A stretch of 64,000 nucleotides of DNA. Origin: Aldersonia sp. NBC_00410. GTDB lineage: Bacteria; Actinomycetota; Actinomycetes; Mycobacteriales; Mycobacteriaceae. Of this stretch, positions 15,709-25,802 are shown one piece after another. Within the stretch, counting starts at the first letter, position 1; every line of letters begins with the position of its first letter. The notes beneath the pieces were generated by a model. The model was given only the letters and a program-made list of their open reading frames with translations, ran no database searches and was not told the DNA's origin. The DNA is taken from the NCBI RefSeq assembly GCF_026342035.1, contig NZ_JAPENM010000007.1:186001-250000 (forward strand), in the 5' to 3' direction. The translations under genes and the position numbers were made by a program.

Positions 15709-18384
15709 ATGCACATCCCCGACCTCGCCGACACGGTCCGCATGGATTGCGACGTGCTCGTCATCGGTGGCGGCACCGCGGGCACCATGGCCGCACTCAC
15801 CGCGGCAGAGCACGGCGCGGATGTGCTGCTGCTGGAGAAGGCGCACGTGCGCCACTCCGGCGCGCTGGCGATGGGCATGGACGGCGTCAACAACGCGGTC
15901 ATTCCCGGCAAGGCCGAACCCGAGGACTACGTCGCCGAGATCACCCGGGCCAACGACGGAATCGTCAACCAGCGCACCATCTATCAGACCGCCACGCGCG
16001 GCTTCGCGATGGTGCAACGACTCGAGCGCTACGGCGTCAAGTTCGAGAAGGACGAGTACGGCGAGTACGCCGTGCGCCGGGTGCATCGCTCGGGTTCGTA
16101 TGTGCTGCCCATGCCCGAAGGCAAGGACGTGAAGAAGGCGCTGTATCGCGTTTTGCGGCAACGCAAGATGCGCGAGCGGATCCGGATCGAGAACCGGCTC
16201 ATGCCGGTACGCGTGCTGACCCGAGACGGCCGGGCCGTAGGTGCCGCGGCGCTGAATACCCGCACCGGTGAATACGTAGCGGTCGGTGCGAAGACGGTGA
16301 TTCTCGCGACCGGCCCGTGCGGGCGCCTCGGCCTGCCCGCGTCGGGCTATCTCTACGGCACCTACGAGAATCCGACGAACGCGGGTGACGGCTACGCGAT
16401 GGCCTATCACGCCGGGGCGGAACTGAGCGGGATCGAATGCTTTCAGATCAACCCGCTGATCAAGGATTACAACGGTCCGGCATGCGCCTACGTCGCCAAT
16501 CCTTTCGGCGGCTACCAGGTCAACGCGCTCGGTGAGCGGTTCGTCGACTCCGATTACTGGTCCGGTCAGATGATGGCCGAGGTCAAACAGGAGATCGAAT
16601 CAGCCCGTGGTCCAATCTATTTGAAGGTGTCGCATCTGCCGCCGGAGACCCTCGACACGCTGGAGGGCATTCTGCACACCACGGAGCGGCCGACCCGGGG
16701 CACGTTCCACAGCAACCGCGGACACGACTACCGAACCCATGACATCGAGATGCATATCTCCGAGATCGGCTTGTGCAGTGGGCATTCTGCGTCCGGCGTG
16801 TGGGTGGACGAGCATGCGCGGACGACGGTGCCCGGCCTGTACGCCGCCGGGGATCTCGCCTGCGTGCCGCACAACTACATGATCGGTGCGTTCGTATACG
16901 GCGATCTGGCCGGCGAGCACGCCGCGTCGACAGTTGCCGATCTTGCCGCGCCGGACGATCTGCCGGCCGATCAGCTCGCCGATGCGCACGAGCTGATCTA
17001 CCGTCCGCTGCGCAACCCGGCCGGGCCGCCGCAGCCACAGGTCGAATACAAGTTGCGCCGGTTCGTCAACGACTATGTCGCGCCGCCGAAGACGGCCAAC
17101 AAGCTCGCCATTGCGGTGGAGACGTTCGATCGGATGCGCGACGAGATCGGCGAGATGGGCGCCGCGACACCGCACGAGCTGATGCGCTGCGCCGAGGTGA
17201 CGTTCATTCGCGACTGCGCGGAGATGGCGGCCCGATCGTCCCTGACCCGCACCGAGTCTCGGTGGGGGCTCTACCACGACCGGGCCGACCTACCCGAGCG
17301 CAACGACGAGGAATGGCGCTACCACCTCAACCTGCGTCGCGGTGCGGACGGGTCGATGGAGTTCCTGAAGCGCCCGGTGGCGCCGTATTTCGTGCCGGTA
17401 CCCGGCCTCGACGATCTCCCGTCGGGGGAGCAGCACCCCATTCCGGTCGAGACACCGCACGTGCACAGTGGGCGCGCGCCGGAAGCACCTGCGCGAGTGC
17501 GGCCGGCGGGTGCATCGGTGCCGCCACCGTCACCACGCATCGTCGCCCTGCTCGCACTCGATTCGCCGATCCTGGCCGAGTTGGCGCCCTATCTCGGCGA
17601 CCCGGACCCCGGTGTCCGCGCGACCGCGGTCTCCGTGCTGACCGAGGGCACCCCGGACGGCTGGGCCCAACCACTGGTTGCGGCACTACAGGATTCGGAC
17701 CCGGTGGTGCGGCTGCGTGCCGCCGAGGCGCTGCGTGAACTCGTCGAGGTGCTGCCCTCGGCAGGGGGACTGGCCGAGCACGCCGACGCCGCCGATCCGG
17801 TGGTACGGGCGGTGGTCATCGACGTGCTGCGCGCGCTGCACGCCGGTACCCCGGGCCTGTTCGCGAAGGCGACCGTCGATCCGGATCATCGCGTCCGCAT
17901 CGAGGGGGCCCGCGCGCTGGTGTCGCTCGACGACTGGGAGTCGTTGGCTGCGATCGCCGATGACGAGAATCGCGAAGTTCGCATCGCGGTGGCGCAGGGG
18001 CTGGCCACGATCGGACGCGGTGGGGTCGAGTCGATTCGCGGGCTCACCCTGGACCGCGATCCGCTTGTGCGCGCGGCCGCCTTCGCCGCGTTCGCCGGGG
18101 TCGGTTGTGCCGACGAGGATGCCGCGGCGCTGGCCGCGGCGCTGCGCGAGTCGGCCTGGCAGGTACGCCAGGGCGCCGCCCGCGGATTCGCCGGCTCGGT
18201 CGTCGGTCTCGCGGCGGATCCGCTGACGGACGCGCTGGGCGATCCGCACCTCGACGTGCGCAAGGCGGCGGTGCTCACGCTCGCGCAGTGGCGCCACGAT
18301 CCGAGCGTGCGCGCTGCGCTGGAATCGGCCGGCTCCGACGTCGACGCCGACGTTCGTGCCTATGCCAGGCGGGCCATCGCCTGA
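15709..18384 (+). CDS. AprA/fumarate-reductase-like flavoprotein fused to HEAT repeats
   Basis: An 891-residue fusion. Residues 1-580 form an FAD-dependent oxidoreductase of the fumarate reductase / adenylylsulfate reductase alpha superfamily. It shows the dinucleotide fold VLVIGGGTAGTMAALTAAEH, an FAD contact VILATGPCGRLGLP, and the late GLYAAGDLACVPHNYM and GAFVYGDLAGEHAA. From about 600 to the end are HEAT/PBS-lyase-type repeats of about 30 residues (DPGVRATAVSVL, DPVVRLRAAEALREL, DHRVRIEGARALVSL, DPLVRAAAFAAF, HLDVRKAAVLTLAQW). The usual AprA partner is the adjacent ferredoxin. The HEAT tail probably docks a protein partner. The substrate is unknown; an imported sulfur or other oxyanion is inferred. 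Confidence 0.87.
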   Translation: MHIPDLADTVRMDCDVLVIGGGTAGTMAALTAAEHGADVLLLEKAHVRHSGALAMGMDGVNNAVIPGKAEPEDYVAEITRANDGIVNQRTIYQTATRGFAMVQRLERYGVKFEKDEYGEYAVRRVHRSGSYVLPMPEGKDVKKALYRVLRQRKMRERIRIENRLMPVRVLTRDGRAVGAAALNTRTGEYVAVGAKTVILATGPCGRLGLPASGYLYGTYENPTNAGDGYAMAYHAGAELSGIECFQINPLIKDYNGPACAYVANPFGGYQVNALGERFVDSDYWSGQMMAEVKQEIESARGPIYLKVSHLPPETLDTLEGILHTTERPTRGTFHSNRGHDYRTHDIEMHISEIGLCSGHSASGVWVDEHARTTVPGLYAAGDLACVPHNYMIGAFVYGDLAGEHAASTVADLAAPDDLPADQLADAHELIYRPLRNPAGPPQPQVEYKLRRFVNDYVAPPKTANKLAIAVETFDRMRDEIGEMGAATPHELMRCAEVTFIRDCAEMAARSSLTRTESRWGLYHDRADLPERNDEEWRYHLNLRRGADGSMEFLKRPVAPYFVPVPGLDDLPSGEQHPIPVETPHVHSGRAPEAPARVRPAGASVPPPSPRIVALLALDSPILAELAPYLGDPDPGVRATAVSVLTEGTPDGWAQPLVAALQDSDPVVRLRAAEALRELVEVLPSAGGLAEHADAADPVVRAVVIDVLRALHAGTPGLFAKATVDPDHRVRIEGARALVSLDDWESLAAIADDENREVRIAVAQGLATIGRGGVESIRGLTLDRDPLVRAAAFAAFAGVGCADEDAAALAAALRESAWQVRQGAARGFAGSVVGLAADPLTDALGDPHLDVRKAAVLTLAQWRHDPSVRAALESAGSDVDADVRAYARRAIA

Positions 18385-18460
18385 ATCCGCCGCTGCCGCG
18401 CTGCGAAACCGACACGCCGGTCGATTAACCTGGTTCCCCAACCAGCGCGGAGGAGTGCCG

Positions 18461-19837
18461 ATGGACGACGAGTCACCCGCGGAACGCGTCGGCTCCCGGG
18501 TCGGAAACTATCAGCTCCGCGAACTGCTCGGCACCGGGCGGCTCGGCACGGTGTACGAGGCAGGCGATGTCGCGACCGAGCAGGTGGTCGCGGTCAAGCT
18601 GATGTCGCCGGACCTCGCTGCCGACCCCGCCTACCGCGGGCAGTTCCACCGGGCAAATGACATCGCGGCCCGACTCCCGGAGCCGCACGTGGTGCCGATT
18701 CACGATTGGGGTGCGATCGGCGACGACGTGCTCTTCCTGGAGATGGAGCGGGTCGAGGGTCACGACCTGCGTCGGCTGCTCGCCACCCAGGGGCCGATGT
18801 CGGTCGAGCAGGCGGTCGCAGCGATCGAGCAGGTGGCCACCGCGCTCGACGCCGCGCATGCCGCAGGTCTCGTGCACGGCGACGTGAAACCGGCGAACCT
18901 GCTGCTCACCCGCAGTGGCTTCTGGCAGGTGACGGATTTCGGTCTGCTGCCCGACGGGTCGGGCGCGAGCACCGGCACACCGGCATACCCACCTCCCGAG
19001 TACACGCCCGGAGCCGCGGCCACGCCGAGCGCCGATGTGTACGCGCTGGCGTGTGTGCTGCACGAGGCGATCACCGGTAAACCGCCGGGTCCGGCCTCGC
19101 CCGCAGGCGGGACGTCGGCGTTCGGGCAGGTCATCGAGCGCGGTGTGGCGACCGCTCCGGGCGATCGGTTCCCCACCGCCGGTGATTTCGCGCGGGCCGC
19201 CCGCCATGCGCTGCCGGCACCGTCGGCGTCTGTCCCGCCCCCACCGCCCCCACCGCCCCCGCCGATGGAACCGGAGCCGCACGCCTGGTCCGCGGCCCCC
19301 GAGCCACCGACCGCGGCGTGGCCGCCATCGCCACCCCCGCAGTCCCAGCCGCCGGTCTACGCCGAACCACCACGGCGCCGCTCGGTGGTGTTCCCGGTGC
19401 TGATCGGCGCTCTCGTCGTCGCACTGCTGGCGCTCACGGGCGTGGTCGTGTGGCTGCTCTTCACCGGAACCAACAATGACAACGACAACACCGCACAGAC
19501 GACGACCACACAGTCCGCGCAGCCCAACCGAGCGACCGCGACGGCGCCCACACCGAGCAGTGCACCACCCGCGGCCTTGCCTGCCGGTGCAACCCCGTGC
19601 GCCGGGTCGGGCGGCGGAGCGCTCACCAAGTCGGCGATCGGCAACACGGTCACCTCATGTCCGTTCGCCGAGGAGGTCCGCAACGCGTACAACGCCGGTG
19701 GCCCGCCGAGTTCGCAACCGCGGCAGGTCGTCGCGATCAGCCCGGTGACCGGACAGTCGTACACGATGTCGTGCGCACCGTCGGGACGGTTGGTCACCTG
19801 CACCGGGGGAAATGGTGCGGTCGTCCATCTGTACTGA
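18461..19837 (+). CDS. Serine/threonine kinase with HGD catalytic loop and membrane anchor
   Basis: A 458-residue PknB-like protein. The kinase domain (about 10-265) has LLGTGRLGTVYEAG, lysine in VVAVKLMS, DFG in VTDFGLLPDG and APE-like PPPEYTPG. The catalytic loop reads VHGDVKPANLLL: the Arg of HRD is Gly, so it is a non-RD kinase, and the activation segment is short. The DFG and catalytic Asp remain, so activity is possible. A very Pro-rich linker (eleven Pro in a row near 275) leads to one helix (VVFPVLIGALVVALLALTGV) and a small extracytoplasmic domain with three visible cysteines. GGAGGAG precedes ATG 18461. It lies close behind the flavoprotein but with its own ribosome site. Confidence 0.87.
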   Translation: MDDESPAERVGSRVGNYQLRELLGTGRLGTVYEAGDVATEQVVAVKLMSPDLAADPAYRGQFHRANDIAARLPEPHVVPIHDWGAIGDDVLFLEMERVEGHDLRRLLATQGPMSVEQAVAAIEQVATALDAAHAAGLVHGDVKPANLLLTRSGFWQVTDFGLLPDGSGASTGTPAYPPPEYTPGAAATPSADVYALACVLHEAITGKPPGPASPAGGTSAFGQVIERGVATAPGDRFPTAGDFARAARHALPAPSASVPPPPPPPPPPMEPEPHAWSAAPEPPTAAWPPSPPPQSQPPVYAEPPRRRSVVFPVLIGALVVALLALTGVVVWLLFTGTNNDNDNTAQTTTTQSAQPNRATATAPTPSSAPPAALPAGATPCAGSGGGALTKSAIGNTVTSCPFAEEVRNAYNAGGPPSSQPRQVVAISPVTGQSYTMSCAPSGRLVTCTGGNGAVVHLY

Positions 19838-20693
19838 CCGAAACGCTACGCGGGTTTGGCTTTTCGCAACGATTGCCGCATTGCTTGCGTTGACGGGGTG
19901 CACCACCGATCCGGAGCCGGTGCCGCCCACGACCGCCGTGGCGACACCGCCCGCCACGCCGTCCACGAGTGCGTTCGTGTCACAACCGGTGGTGGACGGC
20001 TTCGCTCAGCTGGAGCCGTCGCTGCCGGGGGTGGTGGGCATCGCGGTCGCGCCGGTCGGTGGCTCGACAGCGACCGTGGCGGGGGCGTGGAGCACTGGTG
20101 TCGCCTGGTCGACGATCAAGGTTCCGCTCGCACTCGCGGCGCTTCGCGCCAACGGTGAATCGGCCGCATCACTCGCGGATTCGGCCATCATGGCGTCCGA
20201 TAATGCTGCAGCCGAGGGTCTTTGGTCGCTGCTCGGGGATCCGCCGACCGCCGCGCAGGCCGTCGGAGCGGTACTCGCCGAGTCGGGGGACAGCACCACA
20301 CACGTCCAGTCCGAACGGGTCCGCCCGGAGTTCACCGCGTTCGGTCAGACCGAATGGAGCCTGGCCGCGCAGGCGCTGTTCACCGCACACCTGCCGTGCC
20401 TGCCCGGAGCCGACGCGGTCACCGCGCGGATGGCCACGTTGATCCCGGACCAGCAATGGGGACTCGCGCGAATCGACGGCGCCGTGTCGAAGGCCGGCTG
20501 GGGGCCGGGCGAGGACGGCAAATACCTGGTGCGGCAGCTCGCCGTCCTCAGCGCACCGCAGGGGCAGAGTGCGGTGACGGTGGCCGTCGAGCCGGAGTCG
20601 GGGAACTTCGCCGACGGTATCGCGATCCTCGACCGAGTTGCCGCATGGCTGGGAGACCATCTCGATCTGCTGCCGTACGGCATATGCGCGTGA
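19812..20693 (+). CDS. Lipoprotein, serine-hydrolase / class A beta-lactamase-like
   Basis: A 293-residue exported lipoprotein: signal and lipobox ATIAALLALTGCTTD with the cysteine near residue 29, then a Thr/Pro-rich linker and a folded domain. WSTIKVPLALAAL carries a Ser-x-x-Lys pair like the class A beta-lactamase/PBP active site, and MASDNAAAEGLWSLLG resembles the SDN loop. The final KTG motif is replaced by SKAGWGPG, so activity as a beta-lactamase is doubtful. ATG 19812 overlaps the end of the kinase gene by 26 bases, so the two are co-translated; a kinase-lipoprotein pair may act together at the envelope. Confidence 0.78.
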   Translation: MVRSSICTDRNATRVWLFATIAALLALTGCTTDPEPVPPTTAVATPPATPSTSAFVSQPVVDGFAQLEPSLPGVVGIAVAPVGGSTATVAGAWSTGVAWSTIKVPLALAALRANGESAASLADSAIMASDNAAAEGLWSLLGDPPTAAQAVGAVLAESGDSTTHVQSERVRPEFTAFGQTEWSLAAQALFTAHLPCLPGADAVTARMATLIPDQQWGLARIDGAVSKAGWGPGEDGKYLVRQLAVLSAPQGQSAVTVAVEPESGNFADGIAILDRVAAWLGDHLDLLPYGICA

Positions 20694-20708
20694 GGGCAGG
20701 CGGGCCGA

Positions 20709-21332
20709 TCAGTTCGGCGAGGTCGCAGCCTGGAAGCCGAAGCCGTCGGGATCGGTGGTCGCCGAGTTCCCGGCGCCTATGACGAGTCGGTGCGAGCCGC
20801 TTCCCTCGATATCGACACCGGCGTCCTTCGCCAGGCCCTTGCGCCCGTAAAGGCCGAGTGTGATCCCCTGGGCCGGCTGCGTGAACTGGACGTACTTGCG
20901 GCCGTAGCTCTTTGCCACCTCGAAACCGTGCTCGATGTAGAACTGTTTGCTCGCCGCCACGTCGTCGGCGCCCAGAAGGAGGACGACGTCGTCGGTGACC
21001 CGCAGCGGTGCGCCGGTGGGCTTCTTCTTCGACGTGGCGACCTTCCAGATCGTTCCGTCCGGTGCCTCGATCACCCCGCCGTAGCCCCAGAACGACTTCT
21101 TGGCGGGCTTGATCTCCTTCGCCCCGGCCTCGATAGCCGGCCCAAGGAACGAGTCGACGACCGCCGAATCGGCGACGACGAGTGAGAGCACGCAGCCGCG
21201 AAACCCGGATGTCGGTGCGGTCGACGCACGGAACCGGAGCAGATCGCCCAGGCCGAAAGCCCTGTCGTAGAACCGCTTCGCCGAATCGATATCGGCCACT
21301 TCGAGGGTGATGTACTCGATTGTCGTTGTCAT
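20709..21332 (-). CDS. VOC (glyoxalase/bleomycin-resistance fold) protein
   Basis: A 207-residue protein of two vicinal-oxygen-chelate modules: one from TTIEYITLEVADIDSAKRFY with GGVIEAPDGTIWKVA, and a second from VLLLGADDVAASKQFYIEHG to DPDGFGFQAAT. The start is ATG 21330-21332; the frame is open far upstream but without coding character. The Glu of EAPDG and His-poor strands make the metal site uncertain, so it may be an isomerase, dioxygenase or binding protein. It is convergent with the lipoprotein gene. Confidence 0.82.
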   Translation of the reverse strand: MTTTIEYITLEVADIDSAKRFYDRAFGLGDLLRFRASTAPTSGFRGCVLSLVVADSAVVDSFLGPAIEAGAKEIKPAKKSFWGYGGVIEAPDGTIWKVATSKKKPTGAPLRVTDDVVLLLGADDVAASKQFYIEHGFEVAKSYGRKYVQFTQPAQGITLGLYGRKGLAKDAGVDIEGSGSHRLVIGAGNSATTDPDGFGFQAATSPN

Positions 21333-21409
21333 GCGGTCCACGGTAGGAGCAGTGGGATCGGCGATGCTTCTCGATTCCTGATCGATGATCCTGGGATAAA
21401 CCCACCGAA

Positions 21410-22276
21410 TCAGGCCGCCGCAGTGAGGTGGTCGATGATGCCGTCGAGGTCGTCTTTGAATAGTTCGTGACGAAATTCGTGCCCCCCGGGCACCCGGCGA
21501 ACGACGGGTGCGATGCCCGCCGCCCCGAGCTTGGCGACGAAGTCGTCCTGTCCGCCGCGGACTTCGAGCTCGTTGAGGAGGCTGAATACGTCGAACGGGT
21601 TCGGACTGTCGCCGGCGACCAGGAAGATTCGCTTGCCTTGGTAGGAACCGATGTTGTCGACCGGATCGTCGGCCGTGATTCGTGCACCGTCCCATGGCAT
21701 GCCGTAGACCATGCCGCCGCCGAGTTCGAGGACCGAGGACGTTGCGTTCGCCCAATTGGCGACGACCCCGAAATTGCGGCGCAGACTGGCGGGCCCGGAG
21801 TGTGCGCTGACCGAAGCGAACAGGCCGGGATACTTCGCCATGTACTTCAGTGCGCCGAAGCCACCCATCGAGAAGCCCGCAACGGCACGGCCATCGCAGT
21901 TGTCGAAGGTCCGAAAGGTGTCGGTTATCCACGGGATCAGCTCGGTTATGTGAAACGTTTCCCAGTTGCGCAGGCCGAAAACCGGATTGAACGAGACCGG
22001 GTCGGAGTACCAGCCGGCCCGTCCACCGTCGGGCATCACGATGATGATGGGTTTGCCGACGGTCAGCGCACGAATGTCGTGCACCATGTCGAAGGTTCGA
22101 AAATCCTCGTTTCCGCCGTGCATGAGGTAGAGGACCGGGTAGCGCTTTTGGTCGCCGTCGTAGCCAGTGGGCAGCAGGACATTGACACCCGGATTCCAGC
22201 CGATAGCGCCACTCGAGAGCCGGTAGTACCTAAGACGCGCGTCGATCGCAAGGTCGCTGAGCACGGTGATTGCCAT
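21410..22276 (-). CDS. Alpha/beta-hydrolase esterase (esterase D / antigen 85-like)
   Basis: A 288-residue hydrolase. It shows YPVLYLMHGG (oxyanion region), the nucleophile elbow VAGFSMGGFGALKYMAKYP with Ser in GFSMGG, and the final histidine in VPGGHEFRHELF. This is the pattern of the putative esterase / mycolyltransferase family. There is no signal peptide, so it is not a secreted antigen 85; a cytoplasmic esterase is likelier. ATG 22276 is the only reasonable start. Confidence 0.83.
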   Translation of the reverse strand: MAITVLSDLAIDARLRYYRLSSGAIGWNPGVNVLLPTGYDGDQKRYPVLYLMHGGNEDFRTFDMVHDIRALTVGKPIIIVMPDGGRAGWYSDPVSFNPVFGLRNWETFHITELIPWITDTFRTFDNCDGRAVAGFSMGGFGALKYMAKYPGLFASVSAHSGPASLRRNFGVVANWANATSSVLELGGGMVYGMPWDGARITADDPVDNIGSYQGKRIFLVAGDSPNPFDVFSLLNELEVRGGQDDFVAKLGAAGIAPVVRRVPGGHEFRHELFKDDLDGIIDHLTAAA

Positions 22277-22386
22277 GTCCGCGACGCTAGAGCGGCGCGG
22301 CGGTCATGACGCGCGTAGTGCACTACTCGATTCCGCGCGTATGACCGCTGCACAACGAAGGCCCGGCGGGCCGCTGACCTGCACGG

Positions 22387-22758
22387 TCAGACCAGCTCCA
22401 AGTCCTCCGCGCTCCAGACCGCCTTCATGCTGGTGATCTTGGCGTCCTCGTCGAACTCCATGATGTCGATCGGGGCCAGGTTCATGGTCTGCTCGCCGGC
22501 CTTCGTGGACAGGCGGAACCAGAACGCGGCGACATTGCCACCGATCCGGGTCGTCAGCAGCTCGGTTTCCTTTTCGAGCGGCTCGAGGATCTGGTAGAAC
22601 TCGCGAATCGCCTGGTGCCCGTGCCGCGGCTCGGTGCCGATCGGGTCTTCGACGACCGCATCGGGCGCGTACAGGTTGACGATTTCCTCGGTTGCGCCTG
22701 CGCCTACGAGCTTCACGTACTGCTCGACGACGGTGCGGATCTGGTCAGCTGATGGCAT
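22387..22758 (-). CDS. SnoaL-like / steroid delta-isomerase-like protein
   Basis: A 123-residue cystatin-like fold protein (NTF2 superfamily). RTVVEQYVKLVGAGATEEIV is the usual N-terminal helix and LYAPDAVVEDPIGTEPRHG the pocket strand with acidic residues where ketosteroid isomerases have their catalytic Asp. It ends MKAVWSAEDLELV. The start is placed at ATG 22756-22758 because AGGAGG lies about 10 bases upstream; an earlier ATG adds 11 unsupported residues. It could isomerise a steroid or be a generic small-molecule-binding protein. Confidence 0.8.
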   Translation of the reverse strand: MPSADQIRTVVEQYVKLVGAGATEEIVNLYAPDAVVEDPIGTEPRHGHQAIREFYQILEPLEKETELLTTRIGGNVAAFWFRLSTKAGEQTMNLAPIDIMEFDEDAKITSMKAVWSAEDLELV

Positions 22759-22825
22759 GGTTGTGGGCCTCCTCTCGGCGAAATGTAACACGTTCCAGTT
22801 TCGCCGAGAAGGGGCCGCGGGCAGA

Positions 22826-25678
22826 TCAGGCGACGACGTTGACCATCCGGCCGGGCACGACGATCACCTTGCGCGGCGCCTTGCCTGCGAGCAGGGCGGC
22901 GATCTTCTCGTCCGCGAGAGCGAGGGCCTCCACCTCGTCTGCGGTGGCGTCGGCCGGGACGGTGATCTTGCTGCGCACCTTGCCGTTCACCTGAATCGGG
23001 TACTCCACGGTGTCGGCCACGAGATACTTCGGGTCCGCGACCGGGAACGGTCCGTGCGCCAGCGACGTCGTGTGCCCGAGTCGTCCCCACAGCTCCTCGG
23101 CAAGGTGCGGGGCGAGCGGCGCGAGCATCAGCACGAGCGGTTCCACCGCGGCCCGCGGCGCACCGTCGGGGTACTGCTTGGTGAGGTGATTGTTCAGCTC
23201 GATCAGCTTGGCGCCGGCCGTATTGTCCCGCAGCGCCGTGTAATCCGCGGTGACGCCGTCGATCGTCTTGTGCAGCACGCGCAGCGTCTCGTCCGACGGC
23301 TCGGCGTCGCCGACCCGCAGCGCGCCCGATTCCTCGTCGACGACGATCCGCCAGATCCGTTGCAGGAACCGGTGCGCGCCGACAACGTCCTTGGTCGCCC
23401 ACGGCCGCGACTGATCCAGCGGACCCATCGACATCTCGTAGAACCGGAACGTGTCCGCCCCGTACAGGTCGTACATCTCGTCCGGCGACACCGCGTTCTT
23501 CAGCGACTTGCCGATCTTGCCGTACTCCTGGAACACCTCGGCGCCGTTGTAGAAGAACCTGCCATCCTGCTCAACGACCTCCTCCGCGGGCACGTAGGAG
23601 CCACGCGAATCGGTGTAGGCGAAGGCCTGGATATAGCCCTGGTTGTACAGCCGGCGGTACGGCTCCCAGGAACTCACGAAGCCCAGATCGAACAGGACCT
23701 TGTGCCAGAACCGCGAATACAGCAGGTGCAGCACGGCATGCTCGACGCCGCCGACGTACAGGTCGAGACCACCGGGATCGTTGGGTCCGTGCAGCTCCGG
23801 CCGCGGCCCCATCCAATACGCCTCGTTCTCCTTGGCGCAGAACGTATCCGGATTGTGCGGGTCGATGTAGCGCAGCTGGTACCAGCAGCTGCCCGCCCAC
23901 TGCGGCATCACGTTGGTGTCGCGGGTGTAGTGCTGCAGGCCGTCGCCGAGGTCGAGTTCGACATCGACCCAATCACTCGCCTTCGCCAACGGCGGGGACG
24001 GCTCCGAGGCCGCGTCGTCCGGGTCGAACGACACTGGCGCGAACTCCTCGACATCGGGAAGCAGCACCGGCAGTTCGGTTTCCGGCAGCGCGATCGGCGC
24101 ACCCGAGGCGTCGTAGACGATCGGGAACGGTTCACCCCAGTACCGCTGTCGCGCGAACAACCAGTCGCGCAGCTTGTACTGGATGGTGCCGGTGCCGTGC
24201 CCGTCGGCCTCCAGATGCTCGATCACCTTCGCCTTGGCGGCGTCGACACCGAGACCGTCGAGATAGCCGGAGTTCACCAGCGCCCCGTCGCCCGAATACG
24301 CCGACTCGGTGACGTCGCCGCCCGAGATGACCTCGATGATCGGTAGGCCGAACGCGGTGGCGAACTCCCAGTCGCGCTGATCGTGTCCCGGCACGGCCAT
24401 GATCGCGCCGGTGCCGTATCCGCTCAGCACATAGTCGGCGACGAACACAGGGACCTGTGCGCCATTGACCGGGTTCGTGGCATACGCGCCGAGGAAGACG
24501 CCGGTCTTCTCCTTGTTCTCCTGCCGCTCCAGATCGGACTTTGCCGCAATGTCCTTGCGGTAAGCCGCGATTGCCTCGATCGGGCTCGGCGCGCCGTAGG
24601 TCCAGCGCTCATCGACATCGGCCGGCCACTGCGCGGCCGCGATCCGGTCGACCAACTCGTGCTCCGGTGCGAGCACGACGTACGTCGCACCGAACAGGGT
24701 GTCGGGGCGAGTCGTGAACACCTCGACCTCGTGTCCGTCGGCGACGAACCGCACCTGCGCACCGTGCGAGCGCCCGATCCAGTTGCGCTGCATGGTCTTG
24801 ACCTTTTCCGGCCAGTCCAGGTGGTCCAGATCGTCGACCAGGCGGTCGGCATAGGCGGTGATCCGCATCATCCACTGCTTGAGCTGCTTGCGGAACACCG
24901 GGAAGTTGCCGCGGTCGCTGCGGCCCTCGGCGGTGACCTCCTCGTTGGCCAGCACGGTGCCCAGCCCGGGGCACCAGTTGACCAGCGAAACCGACTGCTG
25001 CACAAGCCGGTACGAATCGATCACCGCGCGACGGTCGGCGACGGCGAGGTCGTCCCACGAACGGCCGTCCGGTAGTGCGCGCGTGCCTGCCGCGAACTCG
25101 GCTTCGAGCTCGTCGATCCGGCGGGCCCGGTTCAGGTCGGTGTCGTACCAGGCGTTGTAGATCTGCAGGAAGATCCACTGCGTCCAGTGGTAGAAGTCCG
25201 GATCGGTGGTCGCCACCGAGCGACGCTGGTCGTGGCCGAGGCCCAGGCGCTGCAGCTGGCGCTGCATGTTCGCGATATTCGCCTCGGTCGTGATCCGCGG
25301 GTGCGTGCCGGTCTGCACGGCGTACTGCTCGGCCGGCAAGCCGAACGCGTCGTAGCCGAGGGTGTGCAGCACGTTGCGGCCGCGCATGCGATGGAAGCGG
25401 GCGAAGACGTCGGTGGCGATATAGCCGAGCGGATGCCCGACGTGCAGCCCGGCACCGGAGGGATAGGGGAACATGTCCTGCACGAACAGCTTGTCGGCTG
25501 GTACTTCAGCCGGGTCCGCGGGAGCGAGCGGACCCACCGGGTTGGGCGCCTCGAACGTCCCGCGCTCGCGCCAGCGCTCCTGCCACCGGCGTTCGATCTG
25601 CCCGGCGAGTTGCGCGTTGTAGCGATGCTGCGGCTCGTCACTCACAACGGTGGAGTCGGGCATCTCGGGATTCGGCAC
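22826..25678 (-). CDS. leuS: Leucyl-tRNA synthetase
   Basis: Charges tRNA-Leu. The 950-residue product shows the HIGH-type signature in [16 protein letters not shown], an inserted editing domain (region around [20 protein letters not shown]), a KMSKS-type loop [12 protein letters not shown] and the anticodon/C-terminal domain ending with [12 protein letters not shown]. The start is uncertain. GTG 25676-25678 is preferred, with a purine run AGAGAGA upstream; ATG 25661-25663 ([13 protein letters not shown]) is the alternative, and both leave the conserved core whole. It is divergent from the SdpI-like gene. Confidence 0.96.
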   Translation of the reverse strand: MPNPEMPDSTVVSDEPQHRYNAQLAGQIERRWQERWRERGTFEAPNPVGPLAPADPAEVPADKLFVQDMFPYPSGAGLHVGHPLGYIATDVFARFHRMRGRNVLHTLGYDAFGLPAEQYAVQTGTHPRITTEANIANMQRQLQRLGLGHDQRRSVATTDPDFYHWTQWIFLQIYNAWYDTDLNRARRIDELEAEFAAGTRALPDGRSWDDLAVADRRAVIDSYRLVQQSVSLVNWCPGLGTVLANEEVTAEGRSDRGNFPVFRKQLKQWMMRITAYADRLVDDLDHLDWPEKVKTMQRNWIGRSHGAQVRFVADGHEVEVFTTRPDTLFGATYVVLAPEHELVDRIAAAQWPADVDERWTYGAPSPIEAIAAYRKDIAAKSDLERQENKEKTGVFLGAYATNPVNGAQVPVFVADYVLSGYGTGAIMAVPGHDQRDWEFATAFGLPIIEVISGGDVTESAYSGDGALVNSGYLDGLGVDAAKAKVIEHLEADGHGTGTIQYKLRDWLFARQRYWGEPFPIVYDASGAPIALPETELPVLLPDVEEFAPVSFDPDDAASEPSPPLAKASDWVDVELDLGDGLQHYTRDTNVMPQWAGSCWYQLRYIDPHNPDTFCAKENEAYWMGPRPELHGPNDPGGLDLYVGGVEHAVLHLLYSRFWHKVLFDLGFVSSWEPYRRLYNQGYIQAFAYTDSRGSYVPAEEVVEQDGRFFYNGAEVFQEYGKIGKSLKNAVSPDEMYDLYGADTFRFYEMSMGPLDQSRPWATKDVVGAHRFLQRIWRIVVDEESGALRVGDAEPSDETLRVLHKTIDGVTADYTALRDNTAGAKLIELNNHLTKQYPDGAPRAAVEPLVLMLAPLAPHLAEELWGRLGHTTSLAHGPFPVADPKYLVADTVEYPIQVNGKVRSKITVPADATADEVEALALADEKIAALLAGKAPRKVIVVPGRMVNVVA

Positions 25679-25802
25679 GACGCGTCTCTCTGCTCGGCGG
25701 GGAGTTTCGTGTATCCAGGGTAGGCGGCGGGGCGGTGTGACCTGCACCCGATATGGTCACCTGCGATTCGGCCGCCTGCGCGGCGCCCCGTATCCTGGTT
25801 CG

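Noticed and set aside
22634-24346. 570-residue plus-strand frame opposite leuS
   Set aside because: Antisense shadow of leuS, which has all synthetase motifs.
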